A stretch of DNA of 64,000 nt from Erythrophleum ivorense (taxonomy: Eukaryota; Streptophyta; Magnoliopsida; Fabales; Fabaceae): the NCBI GenBank assembly GCA_026724425.1, contig JAIUCV010000076.1, forward strand, positions 2,937,501 through 3,001,500, in the 5' to 3' direction. The notes under the pieces were generated by a model, which searched no databases, had not been told where the DNA came from, and saw only the letters and a list, made by a program, of their open reading frames with translations. Position 1 is the stretch's first letter. Each line of letters opens with the position of its first letter. Shown here piece after piece: positions 43,744 to 56,374 of the stretch. A program made the position numbers and the translations under genes.

Positions 43744-45252
43744 TGTGAGGAAGATGGAGAGAAGAAGGAAAGGTGAGTGTTGTGTGTATATATACAGTTA
43801 TGACTTACACACGTTTGATTACGATATCTATAAAATAAGATTTTTTTTTTTTTTTTTTTTTGGGCTTGGTACTATTTTTGGATCAAGTTAAAATTTTAGG
43901 TGTTGTTGACAAACATATGACCTGAAATTTTGACAAAAAAAAACTAAAATAGTATATATATAGGCCAATATTTTAGTTTTTTTAAATAAATACATTAATT
44001 AACTAAGTTATACATTTATTTGTTATAAATTTGTAATACACAAACATATTTTGGTTCGGTTTTACATTCACTAACTTAACGGAATGCAACATTTGTTAAA
44101 TTTATACTATTAACGGAATGCAACGTTTATTATGTATAAATAGTTTACCCATATATTCAAAAATGCCTTAACTAAAAGTTTTGGGATTATAGTAGGAACT
44201 AGGAAGAGCAAAACAAGGGTTTTAAGAAGTTGTTTGAGAAATTCTTAGATCATGTATAAATCCTTCAACGTGGATATTGCTAGATAAGTATTTGAGATCA
44301 GACTTCTCTCGCTTTCAGAAAGATGATGTTGTTTTTTACCACCCGATTAATCTTTTAAAAGTGGATATAGAAGTAGTTCATTCACCCAATTTTCTAATAG
44401 ATCTAAAACATGACATAATTTCGATTGATCATATGAAAATGTTAGATAATTAACATTTAATATAATCTAAATGGTAATTGTTTAAGTTTATCTGGATTCA
44501 AAACTCATTCGCTTTATTTTATTTTAATTAGTTGGATAATGTTAGGTAAGTATTAAAGATATACTACTATTATTAATTGAGAAGTAGATTTTAATAATGT
44601 TCGGATACAAAGTTAGGAGAAAAAAATTGTTTTGATACAAGGATAAGAGATAAAACTATTTGGATACAAGAATAATAACTTAAAACAAACCGATGGTTCA
44701 GTCAAACCAGAAATCGAATCTATTTATTGACAGGTCAAAAAAATGGAAATATATCTGAAAACCCCAAAAATATGAAGAACCTAAAAAAATATATATCTAT
44801 AATATCAAAAATAATCTACAATACTCATGGTAATTTGGGTATCTCATCAGGTATCGGTTTGATTCTGGTATTATCTAATACCCATAGATATCAAATATTT
44901 TATCCATCGGTGATTTGTTTTATACCCAAAATCAATCGAATATGGGTATTATGGATCAATTTGGTTTAGGTTTTCAGGTATGGAATAAAAATTTATTTTT
45001 TTTTTTTATGAAAATATACCGTACCACCCGCGTATTTATTTTATAATTATTTATACTAGTATTTAATAATTTTAAGAAAAGCTGATTTATAAGTTTGTAT
45101 TTGACACTTGATATTGAGGCGAAAGCAATAAGTGTGTTAATGGGAAACACGACAAACGATATTGAGGCGAAAGCAATATGAAAATTAAAACGCGGTTTCT
45201 CTTAAATTTGAGAAAATGATATATTTTTTCTTTTTGCTTTCTTTCGGATATT

Positions 45253-45290
<38 letters not shown>

Positions 45291-46186
45291 TTCAATTTAT
45301 GATAATATGTTTATAACGCTTGTTATCTGTTTTTTTTTTCTAATATTGGGTGAATACATCTTTCTGCTTATGTCTTATTTTAATTGATTGGTTACCGAAA
45401 AGAATTTCCACTTAAATTGAGGACTGAGCAAAGTTTAGTCACTTTTGAAGAACTAATTAAAATCGACAAAAACGCGTTAACGTGAGCTCTTTGTTTGAAT
45501 TACGCAAAATGATATTTGATGCATTTATATGTCTATGGAATCTTGTGAAAATAGTTACTTCTTTGTCAAACGAAACTGAAAACTGTATTGAAAACTATGT
45601 TGATTTAATTTGGTAGGACCATGTCTAGGTTCATGAATGTCATATTAAAATATTTCAAACAATGAACTCTCATCAACAATTCTAATCCAACATTATTATA
45701 TCTCACAACATATCAGATACAAGACAAAAGTTAAAATTCGAAGCTATAACATATAAGCTTACTTTTGACCCCCCATTTTGATTTCGATGACTCTTCAAAC
45801 AAAACGCAATCATAAGATCTAAAGAAAAAGGATAAATCACATATCTCAAAGGGGAAAATGAAATGAAGGATCTTGGAAGTCCCCCCATGCTTCCACAATT
45901 CTACTCCACTTGTCTTGTGAGTTGCGATAATGGGACCAGACTATATTATTATTAGCCAGCACCTTATGATATTTTAACTCCGTTCTCAATTGAATGCTAT
46001 CTCTTGTTAATCTTTCCTTTTTTTTTTTTTTTTTTACAACCAAACACCATATATTTCTAATGAGTTTCAAAAAATTATATGGGAAAAAGACAAAAAATTA
46101 TATGAGAGGCAATCGGCATGATATTCAACAAACGTGAAATATGAGATAATGAAAAAGAGCTAAAAGAAAAATGTAACAACTTAAAA
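43744..46186. other. AT-rich intergenic DNA, upstream of the protease gene
   Basis: The protease promoter lies at 43744-44000 on the minus strand. At 44560 a Helitron-family 5' motif (TATTATTAATTGAGAAGTAG) appears without a clear 3' end. GATATTGAGGCGAAAGCAATA repeats at about 45112 and 45157. A 44-T run spans 45254-45297. No gene is seen. Confidence 0.4.
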
Positions 46187-46189
46187 TTA

Positions 46190-47330
46190 TCAATTTGCCA
46201 AAGCAAGCCAGCTTTATTCTTCTTCAATGAGCTTTGTGAGTAGTAGGCAATCTGTTTCGAACCTAATCGAAAGGTACTCCAGATGTTTAACAGTTTCCAT
46301 TGCCCATATCAATGACGCAAGCTGTCATCCCAGAAACTGGACGACTAATGTCTCTGTTAAGGAAAAAACCTCTACCTAACAGAGAGCTTTCCTTTATCGA
46401 TGAGGCGTCGAATTGACATCTTGGCCATACAGGGTCCGATATATCATTTAAATCAGAACTTAGGTGCACGGGGGATTCGTTTGTCACTTTCTCCACCGAA
46501 TACGCGACGTACCAATTTTCTGCTTCTTCTATCGCTAGCTGTAGGGTTGCGTATGGTAGAACCTCTTGGTTGTTAAAGACCTTTTCGTTTCTCGCCTTCC
46601 ATAGATACCAAAGAATCCATGGAAAATTTGCTATCGTTTTTTCAGCCACTCCGCATTCCTGTGCACACCACAGTAGGTAATCAAAGTTCTTATTGATAGC
46701 TATACTCGGGGAAATACCCGAAGACCGAGGGAATTCAGTTAAATTCCAAACTTGTGTCGCCGCTAGACATTCAAACAAAAGATGATTGATGGTTTCTTTT
46801 TCACCATTACATCTTGGACATGTACGATCTGTACCACAGTGTCGATCTACAAGGCGATCGAGAAGTGGGAGATAACCGGTTAATGCTTGCCACATGAAGT
46901 GTTTGATCTTCCTTGAAGTTTTGATCGACCAAGCTTTACTTTTTAGGGCATTGTTGATGGGTTCTAAGATGAGATGGCTCTCTTCTGTATCTTTTAACTG
47001 AACAGCCAACATATAAGCAAACTTGACTGAATATAGACCCGACTGTGTATAACCATCGGCTTTTTGCCTTTTGCTTATCTTAATAGTCTTAATCAGCTTC
47101 ACGTCGTCAGGTAGAAAATGCCGACGCATGATCTCATTATTCCATTCCTTTGTTCTTTGATCGATCAGATTATGGACCAATAGGTTCGGGTCTTGATAGT
47201 TATTTTTGTGCATTGGGGGTCTTGGTGGACACGTCGGAATCCAATGCTCACTCCATATTCTTGTATTTGCACCAGATCCTATCGTTTTTCTCAAACCCGC
47301 CTTGAGTAAATCTCTAGCCGCCAGCATACT
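46190..47330 (-). pseudogene. Second LINE: ORF2 zinc finger and RNase H
   Basis: Reads SMLAARDLLKAGLRKTIGSG, then FMWQALTGYLPLLDRLVDRH, CPRCNGEKETINHLLFECL (zf-RVT), NFPWILWYLWKARNEKVFNN and the RNase H start (WPRCQFDASS), then FETDCLLLTKL after a frame change near 46320. It keeps Cys after LLW where the first LINE has a stop. It ends before the RNase H C-terminus. Confidence 0.85.
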
Positions 47331-48352
47331 GGATGAAACAAGGATTTTTACGTGGGGTTTCAATTACCCACTCTACTCATATCATTGTAGTGTGAGGTTA
47401 TCAATCCATAATGGAGCTAGTTCGAGACCAAATTCGAATGCAAGAAAATAAACAAGTCAAGAACAATTGGATTTTCGATATGGTAACAAGTTAACAAAGA
47501 CAAATATTTAAATGCACAGAGTTTCTAAATGCAAGCTAGAGTGAATGTAAATCGAGTATAAATATGCAAAAGATGCTTGACAGAAATAAAGATGCTGACT
47601 TTGATGGTAAAAGGGGGGGTCTTGGGATGAGGTTATTGATAACAAGTTCTTAGGGATCAATAGAGAAGTCTAGGGATGTTCAAAGAATGGTAAATCATAG
47701 GAAGAGGGTTCATGAAACAAGGCTAGCCCACTCCCGTGATGAAAGCCACTAAGCCATCCTCGAAATCATAGGAGCTAACTTTCGGTTAGTGATTCCGATG
47801 GAGGCCAGCTTTATGCGTCAACCCTCTTAGTCCAGTGAGCTCTCCAAACAACCACTCCCGTGTGAAGGACAAGCTCACCTCTTTGCTGGTCGATCCAACC
47901 TCCCTCAAGGCACTTTTGGTGTGAGAGAGGTCTTAGATCAAGACCAAGATGATCAAGCAAGGTCTCGCCTTAAGCAAACCCAGCAAAGAAGGACTTTTGT
48001 AAAGATTAAACACCTCTAGACACTAAATCGACCCCTAATAGCTCGAATCTACCTCATCCCTAGAGACCCAAGAAGCTCACTCACTATTCATGTCAAGAAC
48101 ACCAAATCCTAGAGAGGAAAAGGCACCCAATCGTGAATAGCAAGTGAAAAGCAAGAGAGATTAAGCTAAGATAAGATTGATGCAAAAGAAAATAAGATAA
48201 ACTTGATTAAAATCCAAAACAAATTGTAAACACAAAGAAAATTCTCAAAGAGGAAGTTTTTAGATCTATTCTTGGAAGAGATTACAAGATGCCTAAAATT
48301 TTAGGTCTTAATGTCTTAAATAGTAGGAGGAAGTAGAAGCCCTCAGTCAAAA
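47331..48352. other. Unidentified ~1-kb sequence inserted in the second LINE
   Basis: LINE similarity stops at the TTAGCCGCCAGCATACT boundary and resumes at GAAATTTCGTTGAACC. Between, moderately complex DNA (CATGAAACAAGGCTAGCC, CTCCCGTGATGAAAGCC) lacks any long ORF. It replaces the reverse-transcriptase portion. It may be part of an LTR retrotransposon leader, but I cannot name it. Confidence 0.5.
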
Positions 48353-48933
48353 CATTTAAGTTGAAATTTCGTTGAACCCTCCTTGCCTTTGATAAGATTT
48401 TAGCCAAGATTGGCCGATGATCTGAACCCCACAATTTTAGGTACTCCACATTAGTGTGGGAAAATAGATGATGCCATTCTTCATTGCCTATAGCTCTATC
48501 TAATCGGCATTGGACTTTTCCAGATCTCCTATAACCTATCCATGAGAGAAAATTACCTTTGTAAGGGATATCAATCATGCCACAGTTATCAGTCATTTTC
48601 CGAAATGGTAACAAAGACGACTCTGTATGTTTTCTCCCTCCACGCTTTTCATGATTCTCAATCATCTCGTTAAAATCACCTATCATAAACCATGCATTTT
48701 TTCTGTTGAGACTTATTTGCTGTAAACTATCCCAAACTATTTCTCGGCACTTCATGACCAGATCTCCATAGACAAATGACATGAACACCTTGTTCCCTCT
48801 ATGTTCGCTTCTGTATCAATCACTCGATTAGCAGAGGAAATGATCTTCACGTCAAAAGAATCATAATAAAAGAGAGCAAGTCCGCCACTTGTACCTTCCG
48901 GTTCCACAATGAACAATTCATTATAACCGAACT
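48353..48933 (-). pseudogene. Second LINE: endonuclease domain
   Basis: Reads MFMSFVYGDLVMK, WFMIGDFNEMIENHEKRGG, SLLPFRKMTDNCGMID, GKVQCRLDRAIGNEEW and LKLWGSDHRPILAK, parallel to the first LINE. A frameshift near 48790 separates it from the upstream residues (NELFIVEPEG). Cut at 48933 by the Tat element. Confidence 0.85.
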
Positions 48934-49419
48934 TGTTGGGGACGGATTTCACCCCATCACATTGTCATTTGAACTGAGCAAATCAAAGAGGAAAACCGAG
49001 CACAATCACACCAAACCGGGCCGAACCGGTGACTAAACCAGAAAACCGGGAAGACATCTCTCGATGGGCCGAACCAACATCCAGCGAAGCGATCCGAGCC
49101 GAAGCCCATCAAAAAAGGCCCATGTTTAGGGTTTGCCTAAACGTTAGTCGGCGCGAACGGAAATGGAAAGATTCATTATGGAAAGTTTACTTAAATCTTG
49201 TAATGTCGGTTCCTATTCTCTTATAAATAGGAACCGATATCGATTGTTTTCAGGATCACTTTTTTACTCATAGCAAAGGCATACGCCACAAACTTTACAG
49301 CTCGCATAACAGCTATTAATAAACCATGTTTGGCTCATCTTCTTCGTATTTGATCAATAGAATTCCTCGGCTCTCCCTAAAACATATTAAACATTATTGT
49401 GAAGGTTTCGGCTCGCACA
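48934..49419 (+). repeat. Tat element 5' LTR
   Basis: 486 bp. The TATA box (TATAAATA, 49222-49229) lies in an 11-bp inverted repeat CGGTTCCTATT/AATAGGAACCG (49207-49217 and 49226-49236). Confidence 0.93.
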
Positions 49420-49478
49420 ATTTGGCGCTAGAAGGAGGGCAGAAGAATTCAAACACCGAAAATACGAAGCGTGACAAG

Positions 49479-52040
49479 ATGACAGACAGAGATTTAAACG
49501 AGACCGGCCCAACCGGTCAGCAGCACGAAGACAGCGCGGTAGCGAGCCAGACAGAAGCGGAGAAGATCGCTGCCCTTAAAAAATAAACCGAGGAGCAGGA
49601 AGCCCTGAACAGCACGTTAACTCAAGAGCTCAAAAATCTGCGAACCCAACTGAAAGAAAGAGAAGAACGAGACGTTAGGCGATGAAAGAAACTCGATCCA
49701 AATAATCCGGCTTTCAACTCCCCAGCCGACGAAACAGAAGGAGAGGATGAAGAGGAAAAAACCCCCGAGCGAAGTGAAACGGGATACGAACCAGATGAAT
49801 CGCCACCACGTCTCCAAAAGAAGAAGCAGAACATGAAATGCAAGGGCGCACCACCGACCGAGCCGATACGAATCAACCTGGGAGACCCAATCCCCAGCGA
49901 TGTCACCCCAGAATCACTAGCCGAGATTCTCAAGCAGATACTGTCAGATCAAGGGGAATCCGCCCCGAACGATCCAATCGGTGATCAAAACCAACAAAAC
50001 AAGATTGCCTAACAGAGAACGGACGGCTCACCAACTCTCCCTGCAGAAACATTTGCTGAAGCCATCACGCGTCTCCTACTTGAGAAGCGAACCCCGACTT
50101 CTCTAAATACTCGAAACAAGAACCGACCATCTCGAGACCTGTGCATCTCGAGAAAGAGTAATCCAAGCAAGGAACAAAGTATGAGTCGAGACGAATTGGC
50201 CAAAATTCAGGCTCGTCTTGAAAAATCTGATAGCGAAGCTAAATTGCTCCGGTCGCAAATCCACAGAGCACTCAGCTCGGCGCCAGAAATTGCTCAGATA
50301 TGTGAAGATTCGGAGCACACACCTTTCTCGGCACGGATAATTAACACCAAGGTAGTCGATCCAGAGAGATTGAGCATCCAGAAGTATGACGGTTCGACCA
50401 ATCCAAAGGATCACATTAACGCATTTCGAGTCGCCCTGAGTCGAGCCGCATTCAAAAGCGCAGAAGAAAAAGATGCAAGATTTTGCCTATTACTCGCTGA
50501 ATACTTGAAAGGCGCGGCCCTAGACTGGTTCTTGAACCTCGAACCAAACTCGGTCGAAAATTTCCAGCTGCTGACGGCTCTCTTTCTCAAGCAATACTCC
50601 ATGTTTATAGAGAAATCGGCCTCGACGATCAATCTGTGGAATATGGTCCAAGGGGAAGAAGAATCGCTTCGCAGTTTCATGGATCGATTTAAAACAACCA
50701 TGTCGAAGGCAGGAACGGTCAATGACAAAATTGCCATCGACTCGCTCAAAAAGGGGTTGTGGTTCCAATCAGATTTCCAAAAAGAGCTCGCACTCAATAA
50801 GCCTAAGTCGATCGCTGATGCCATCCATCGATCCGTGGCATTCGCAGCAGAAGAGGAAGATATGAAATTGTTAACCGCGCTGCACAGCTCGTCAAAAGCA
50901 ACGGTCAAACCACCGTCAGCAGTCCAGCCGCAGACTAACCAAAAGCATCATAACCAACGAGGCGGATACGTGTATCACGAAGGGCGGAACTTATCCGGGG
51001 CGCACAACTATCAAGTGGACGCGAGCCAACAGTCTGACATCGTAAATCAAGTAGGCGCTGGAAGGGGAAGAGCACCAAAGAGTTACACATGGACGAGGAA
51101 TCAAAGTTCTCCGAACTACGATGACAAAGCCTACTGCGAATTTCACCAATGCTATGGCCACTCTACCGAAAAATGCCGTCATCTAGAGGCGGAGCTCGCA
51201 AAGAAGTTGCTTAGTGGCAAACTGAAAGGTGATCAGAAATTGGAGGACCTGGAACGGCCCGAACCAAGAGAACGACCAAAAAAATCAGATCGACCAATCG
51301 ACCAACCGAAGCGCGGAAGACGGGAGGATTCGGACGACCAAACTGGTACGCGGAGGAGAATTCATCTCACAATGGGCGGCTCGCAGTATTGCCCAGACAC
51401 CGTATCGTCAATCAAAGCTTTTCAACAACGAGCCGACGCAGCGGTCAACTGGTACGAACCCCCCAAGCTCCCAAATGCTGAAATCACCTTCACAGAAAAT
51501 GAGGTCATCGGAATTGACAAACCGCAAGACGATCCACTTGTGATTATGCTGGCCATCGGAAGCTTCGACGTGGCTCGAATCCTCATCGATACAGGGAGCA
51601 CCGTAGATATAATTTACAAGGACACCTTACGGCGGATGGGAATCGATCTGGCCGATGTGAAGTCGACTCCAAAACCGCTAACAGGATTTGGAGGCGAGAC
51701 GACAATGTCTATGGGAACGATCACACTTCCGATCGAAGCAAGTGGAGTAACCAAGATGGTTTGTTTCTCCGTTTCGGATAATCCCCCAATCTACAACATC
51801 ATCATGGGTACCCCGTGGATAAACTCGATGCGAGCCGTACCATCTACTTATCATATGTGCATCAAATTCCCCACTCCGTCGGGAGTAAAAACCATACTCG
51901 GTTCGCAAAAGGAAGCAAGAATCTGTTTCATGACGGAGCACAAACTCCGGAACCCATTGCCTAAGCTACTCCCCGAAGCGAATAGGAAGAAGGTCAAGAC
52001 AGGCCGAGAAGCGGCAAATGGCCTAGCCAACCTCTTATAG
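49479..52040 (+). pseudogene. Tat gag and protease, one frame with premature stops
   Basis: The ATG at 49479 opens a frame shared with the longer open part from 50181. In-frame stops lie at 49584, 49683, 50010 and 52038. Gag core: QKYDGSTNPKDHINAFR, LKGAALDWFLNL, LWNMVQGEEESLRSFMDRF (about 50370-50700). A Cys/His knuckle CEFHQCYGHSTEKC is near 51140. The aspartic protease has ILIDTGSTVDIIY (about 51580-51620) and a NIIMGTPWI element at 51800. Gag packages the element RNA and the protease matures the polyprotein. Confidence 0.88.
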
Positions 52041-52157
52041 CAATTACAGATCACCGGTGATGGCGAGCCAACGAATAATAACGAAACCATCGCCGAGGAA
52101 CCAAACTGCGAAGCCGTAATTTCCGTATGCATTGACGAACTGAACCCAGAAAGATGT

Positions 52158-53174
52158 GTGGAGATCAGAGCAAACCTGGACACGGCAATACAAGATGAGC
52201 TAATCTCTTTTCTGAAGGGGAACATCAACACCTTCGCCTGGACGGCAGAAGATATGCCTGGGATAGATATCAACGTCACTTGTCATGAGCTGAACGTCGA
52301 CCCAACGTTCAAATCGGTAAAACAGAAGCGAAGAAAGTTGGGACACGAGCGCCAGAAGGCCGTAAACGATGAGGTGGAGCGTCTGTTAAAAGTAGGCTCG
52401 ATTGTCGAGGCAAAATATCCCGAATGGCTCGCTAATCCAGTCGTAGTGAAGAAAAAGAATGGAAAATGGCGAGTGTGCATAGATTTCACAGACTTAAATA
52501 AAGCATGCCCAAAGGACAGCTTCCCGATCCCGCATATTGATCGGCTCGTAGAAGCAACTGCAGGAAACGAGCTGTTAACCTTCATGGATGCCTTTTCAGG
52601 CTATAACCAGATTAAGATGCATCCCGACGACCGCGAAAAAACAGCCTTCCAAGCGAAGCGAGGCATCTAATGCTACGAGGTTATGCCATTCGGACTTAAG
52701 AACGCAGGAGCTACATATCAACGGCTCGTGAACAAAATGTTCGCTTCCCAGCTCGGAAAAACGATGGAAGTTTACATCGATGACATGCTGGTGAAATCCC
52801 TGAAGAAAGAAGACCACGTATCACACCTCCGCGGGTGCTTCGAACAGTTGAATTCATACAACATGAAGTTGAATCCGACAAAATGCCGCTTCACCGTAAC
52901 ATCTGGAGAATTCTTGGGCTATCTGGTAACTCAGCGAGGTATAGAAGCAAATCCAAAACAAATTCAGGCACTGACCAAGATGCCGTCGCCAGAAACGAAG
53001 AGACAAATACAGCAATTAACCGGACGTATCGTCGCGCTCAACCGTTTTATCTCACGATCCACAGACAAATGTCTCCCTTTCTACGATACTCTGCGAGGAA
53101 ACAAGAAATTCGAGTGGATAGCGAAGTGTGAAGAAGCCTCCTTCGAGCTTAAATCTTATTTGGCGAGCCCCTAA
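52158..53174 (+). pseudogene. Tat reverse transcriptase
   Basis: Same frame as gag. It reads SIVEAKYPEWLANPVVVKKK, WRVCIDFTDLNKACPKDSFP, FMDAFSGYNQI, then after a stop at 52668 MPFGLKNAGATYQRLVNKMF and EVYIDDMLVKS, the catalytic YIDD, then LNPTKCRF and FLGYLVTQRGIEANP. A stop at 53172 coincides with a frameshift into the RNase H frame. Confidence 0.9.
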
Positions 53175-53176
53175 TA

Positions 53177-54133
53177 TTGGCAAAGCCTGAAGACGGAGAG
53201 CCATTATACTTATATGTCGCTGTATCGTTAACAGCGGTTAGTGGAGTCCTGATTCGTGAAGATCGTGGAATCCAAAAACCGGTCTTCTACGTGAGCCAGA
53301 GCTTGACCGATGCGGAAACGAGATACCCTCAAACCGAAAAATTCGCACTAGCAATCGTTATGTCGGCTCAGAAATTACGTCCATACTTTCAATCTCACTC
53401 AATCATAGTCCTAACAGCGCTACCACTAAGGACGATCTTGCATAGCCCGAGCCAATCCGGAAGATTGGCGAAATGGGCGATCGAGCTGAGTGAATACGAT
53501 ATCGAGTATCGAAGTCGAACGAGCGCGAAATCGCAAGTCTTGGCTGACTTCTTAATTGAATTACCAATCGGCACCAGCGAAAAGCCGAATCTTCCCGCTG
53601 ACTGGTTACTTCATGTCGATGGCTCGTCATCAAAACAAGGCGCTGGAGTCGGAATTCGACTTACCTCCCCCACAGGCGAAATCTTAGAACAATCGCTTCG
53701 CCTAAATTTTGGTGCGTCAAATAACGAGGCAGAATATGAAGCATTAATAGCTGGATTAAAGTTAGCATATGGGATTGGAGTCCGAAACATACATGCCTAC
53801 TGCGATTCTCAGCTCGTAGCGAGCCAATTCAGTGGAGAGTACGCCGCCAAAGACAAAAGAATTGAAGCATATCTCGGAGTAGTTAAGAATCTAGCCAGAC
53901 AGTTCGAAAAGTTCACATTGGGGAAAATCCCGCGTGGAGATAATACTCAAGCCAACGCTCTGGCATCACTGGCCTCGACTTTCGACCCAGATTTGAAAAG
54001 AATAATATCCGTCGTGTTTATCGAACACCCCAGTATTGACGCAGACGAACCAGAAACCCTAATGACTATAGTTGAGAACGACCCGGACAACAATGGCGAG
54101 CCGATTACGACCAACCTGCGGAGATGGACATAG
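53177..54133 (+). pseudogene. Tat dual RNase H (retroviral-type plus archaeal-type)
   Basis: The first RNase H, about 53190-53560: EPLYLYVAVS, QKPVFYVSQSLT, YPQTEKFALAIV, LRTILHSPSQSGRLAKW. The second, about 53600-53980: LLHVDGSSSKQGAGVGI, NNEAEYEALIAGL, YCDSQLVASQ and NTQANALASLAS, with the D, E, D catalytic residues visible. A tandem second, archaeal-like RNase H is typical of the Tat lineage. The segment is open but frame-shifted relative to both neighbours. Confidence 0.87.
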
Positions 54134-55382
54134 ACGATGACACGGAGTATGGTTGCGACAAAGGCTGGTTGGAACCGATCCGTCTTTACATAGCGGATGG
54201 AGAAACACCAACGGATAAGTGGGCAGCTCGCAAGCTGAAGGCTCAAGCAGCGCGATATATTTTGATACGCGACGCCGTGTTTCGATGGAGATTCTCGGGA
54301 CCATTACTCTCATGCGTAGAAGGAAAAAAGGCGAGAGAAATAATGAGAGAAGTGCATAGTGGCTCGTGTGGAAATCATTCCGGCGGACGAGCCCTAGCTA
54401 TCAAAATTAAGCGACACGGTTATTTCTGGCCAACGATGATCAGCGACTGCGAAAAATATTCAAGGAAATGCGAAAAATGCCAACGTCACGCCTCGACGAT
54501 ACATCAACCGGCCGAGCTACTGTCCTCTATCTCCGCACCATATCCATTCATGAGATGGTCAATGGATATCGTCGGACCGCTGCACAAATCGAAACAAAAG
54601 AGATTCTTGCTAGTCTTGACCGACTAATTCTCTAAATGGGTCGAGGCAGAATCCTACGCGAACATAAATGACGCACAAGTCGAACAGTTCATCTGGAAAA
54701 ACATCATCTGTCGGCACGGTGTCCCCTACGAAATTGTTACAGATAACGGCTCGCAGTTTATATCAGCTCGGTTTCAGAAATTCTGCGACAAATGGAAGAT
54801 CCGCCTCAGCAAGTCAACTCCTCGTTATCCGCAAGGAAATGGGCAAGCCGAAGCGACTAATAAGACGATTTTGGATGGACTAAAAAACGGCTCAATGCTA
54901 AAAAAGGTCGTTGGGCAGACGAACTAGAAGGCGTCCTTTGATCTCATCGAACAACTCCGAGACGAGCCACTGGCGAAACACCGTTCGCACTTGTCTACGG
55001 GACAGAGTGTGTAATCCCACCGGAGGTACACTTTCCCGGAGTTCGTCGCTGGCTATTACCAGAACAAGAAGGCAACAACCACTTGATGTTGCTGGACGAG
55101 CTGGATCTGATTAACGAACAGCGCGACCAGACGCTTATTCGCATCCAAAACTATCAACAATCCGTCGCCAAGTACTACAACTCCAATGTTCGATCTCGGA
55201 GATTCAGAGAAGGCGATGTCCAAAACACCGCTGAACGAAACGCTGGAAAATTAGGGGCAAACTGGGAAGGTCCGTACAAGGTCATCGACACGGTTCGTCC
55301 TGGAGCCTATCGACTAGAAAATATTGCCGGCAAAGCAATATCGAAGCCATGGAACGTGATGCACCTCAAGAAATATTACTGA
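54124..55382 (+). pseudogene. Tat integrase
   Basis: Zinc-binding region VHSGSCGNHSGG...CEKCQRH (54350-54490), catalytic core WSMDIVGPL (54560), VTDNGSQFIS (54735) and GQAEATNK (54840) giving the D,D,E triad, then YGTECVIPPEV and the C-terminal LGANWEGPYKV to stop TGA after NVMHLKKYY (55381). A TAA at 54625, a TAG near 54928 and frame changes near 54890 show decay. Confidence 0.88.
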
Positions 55383-56374
55383 TAAGGCGCGACGCGCCAT
55401 CACTTAGAACTACGCGTGACTTGATCCCCGCAAGAGGTACGTAGGCAGTTCACTTTCGGGTGGATTCAGTTGCCTCCCCCCCAAAAAAAGGGGGGGGGGA
55501 GTGGGTACATGTACATATACACTCCCTTTCGTTTGCAACACGGTTCGCCGTTAAACGCATTCTTACTCTTTGTAACACGGTTCGCCGTTAACGCAAATGA
55601 TTAACGATATTTCTCCTGTAAGCGCCTCGCCGCTAAATACAATGACTAATAAAATTCAGATTCCCATTACATTAGCTCGGCAACACAATCAGCCCATCTA
55701 TGCTACTTCGTTTAACTCGGAAGATGTTCTCGAATCACTCCGAGCCGAGTGTTGTTGGCCACAACACCCGATCTTGATAACTTTACCTTAACTTTATATC
55801 ATGCGCGCGCAATACAAATTGATCAGTCGTCGTCTGTTCCGACCCGCTAATTACTAATAGATAAGGACGCGGCAAAAACTGGAACAGATCGATCAGAAAC
55901 CCAATATTTGAAACGCTTCGTTACAATGTTGGTTCAATATTTAAATCGTCACTGTTTCGACTCGTAACTCACTGATTGATGAGTTAGCGGCAAAAACAGA
56001 AACCAGCTGGCATAAGCCCAATCGCGATTAACTTATTGTTAAGTCTGTGATAAAAACTGGAACAAGTTGACTTAAACCCGATTCGAAAAACGGCTCGCTG
56101 CAACGTCGGTAAAACATCACTAAAAGAATTAAGTCTGATACATAGAATGTTTCGTAAGATTGATCTCGCCAAACGGCTCGAATAGACTTTCTAAAATGCA
56201 CAGTCACCGAAATCCAAATAAACTTCCGTTTTAATTAATATAGTTTGGTTAAACAAGTTTAATAATTGGATACACCCATCCAGGCACTAATTACAACAAA
56301 ATGGATAAAGCCATCCAGGCATCATATTCGAAAATCCAAGGAGAGTTTAGAGAAGGGTTCGGCTCGATGATTCC
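55383..56374 (+). repeat. Tat spacer with diverged tandem repeats
   Basis: ACACGGTTCGCCGTTAA occurs at about 55531 and 55567. Units around GGCAAAAACTGGAACAG...GAAACCCAATATTTG, GGCAAAAACAGAAACCAG and GATAAAAACTGGAACAAG recur at about 55870, 55990 and 56050. A C-run facing a G-run (55474-55499) could fold. No coding capacity. Confidence 0.65.

Noticed and set aside
44727..44969. 80-codon plus-strand frame
   Set aside because: It is AT-rich and low-complexity (ATACCCA repeats), with no neighbour evidence.
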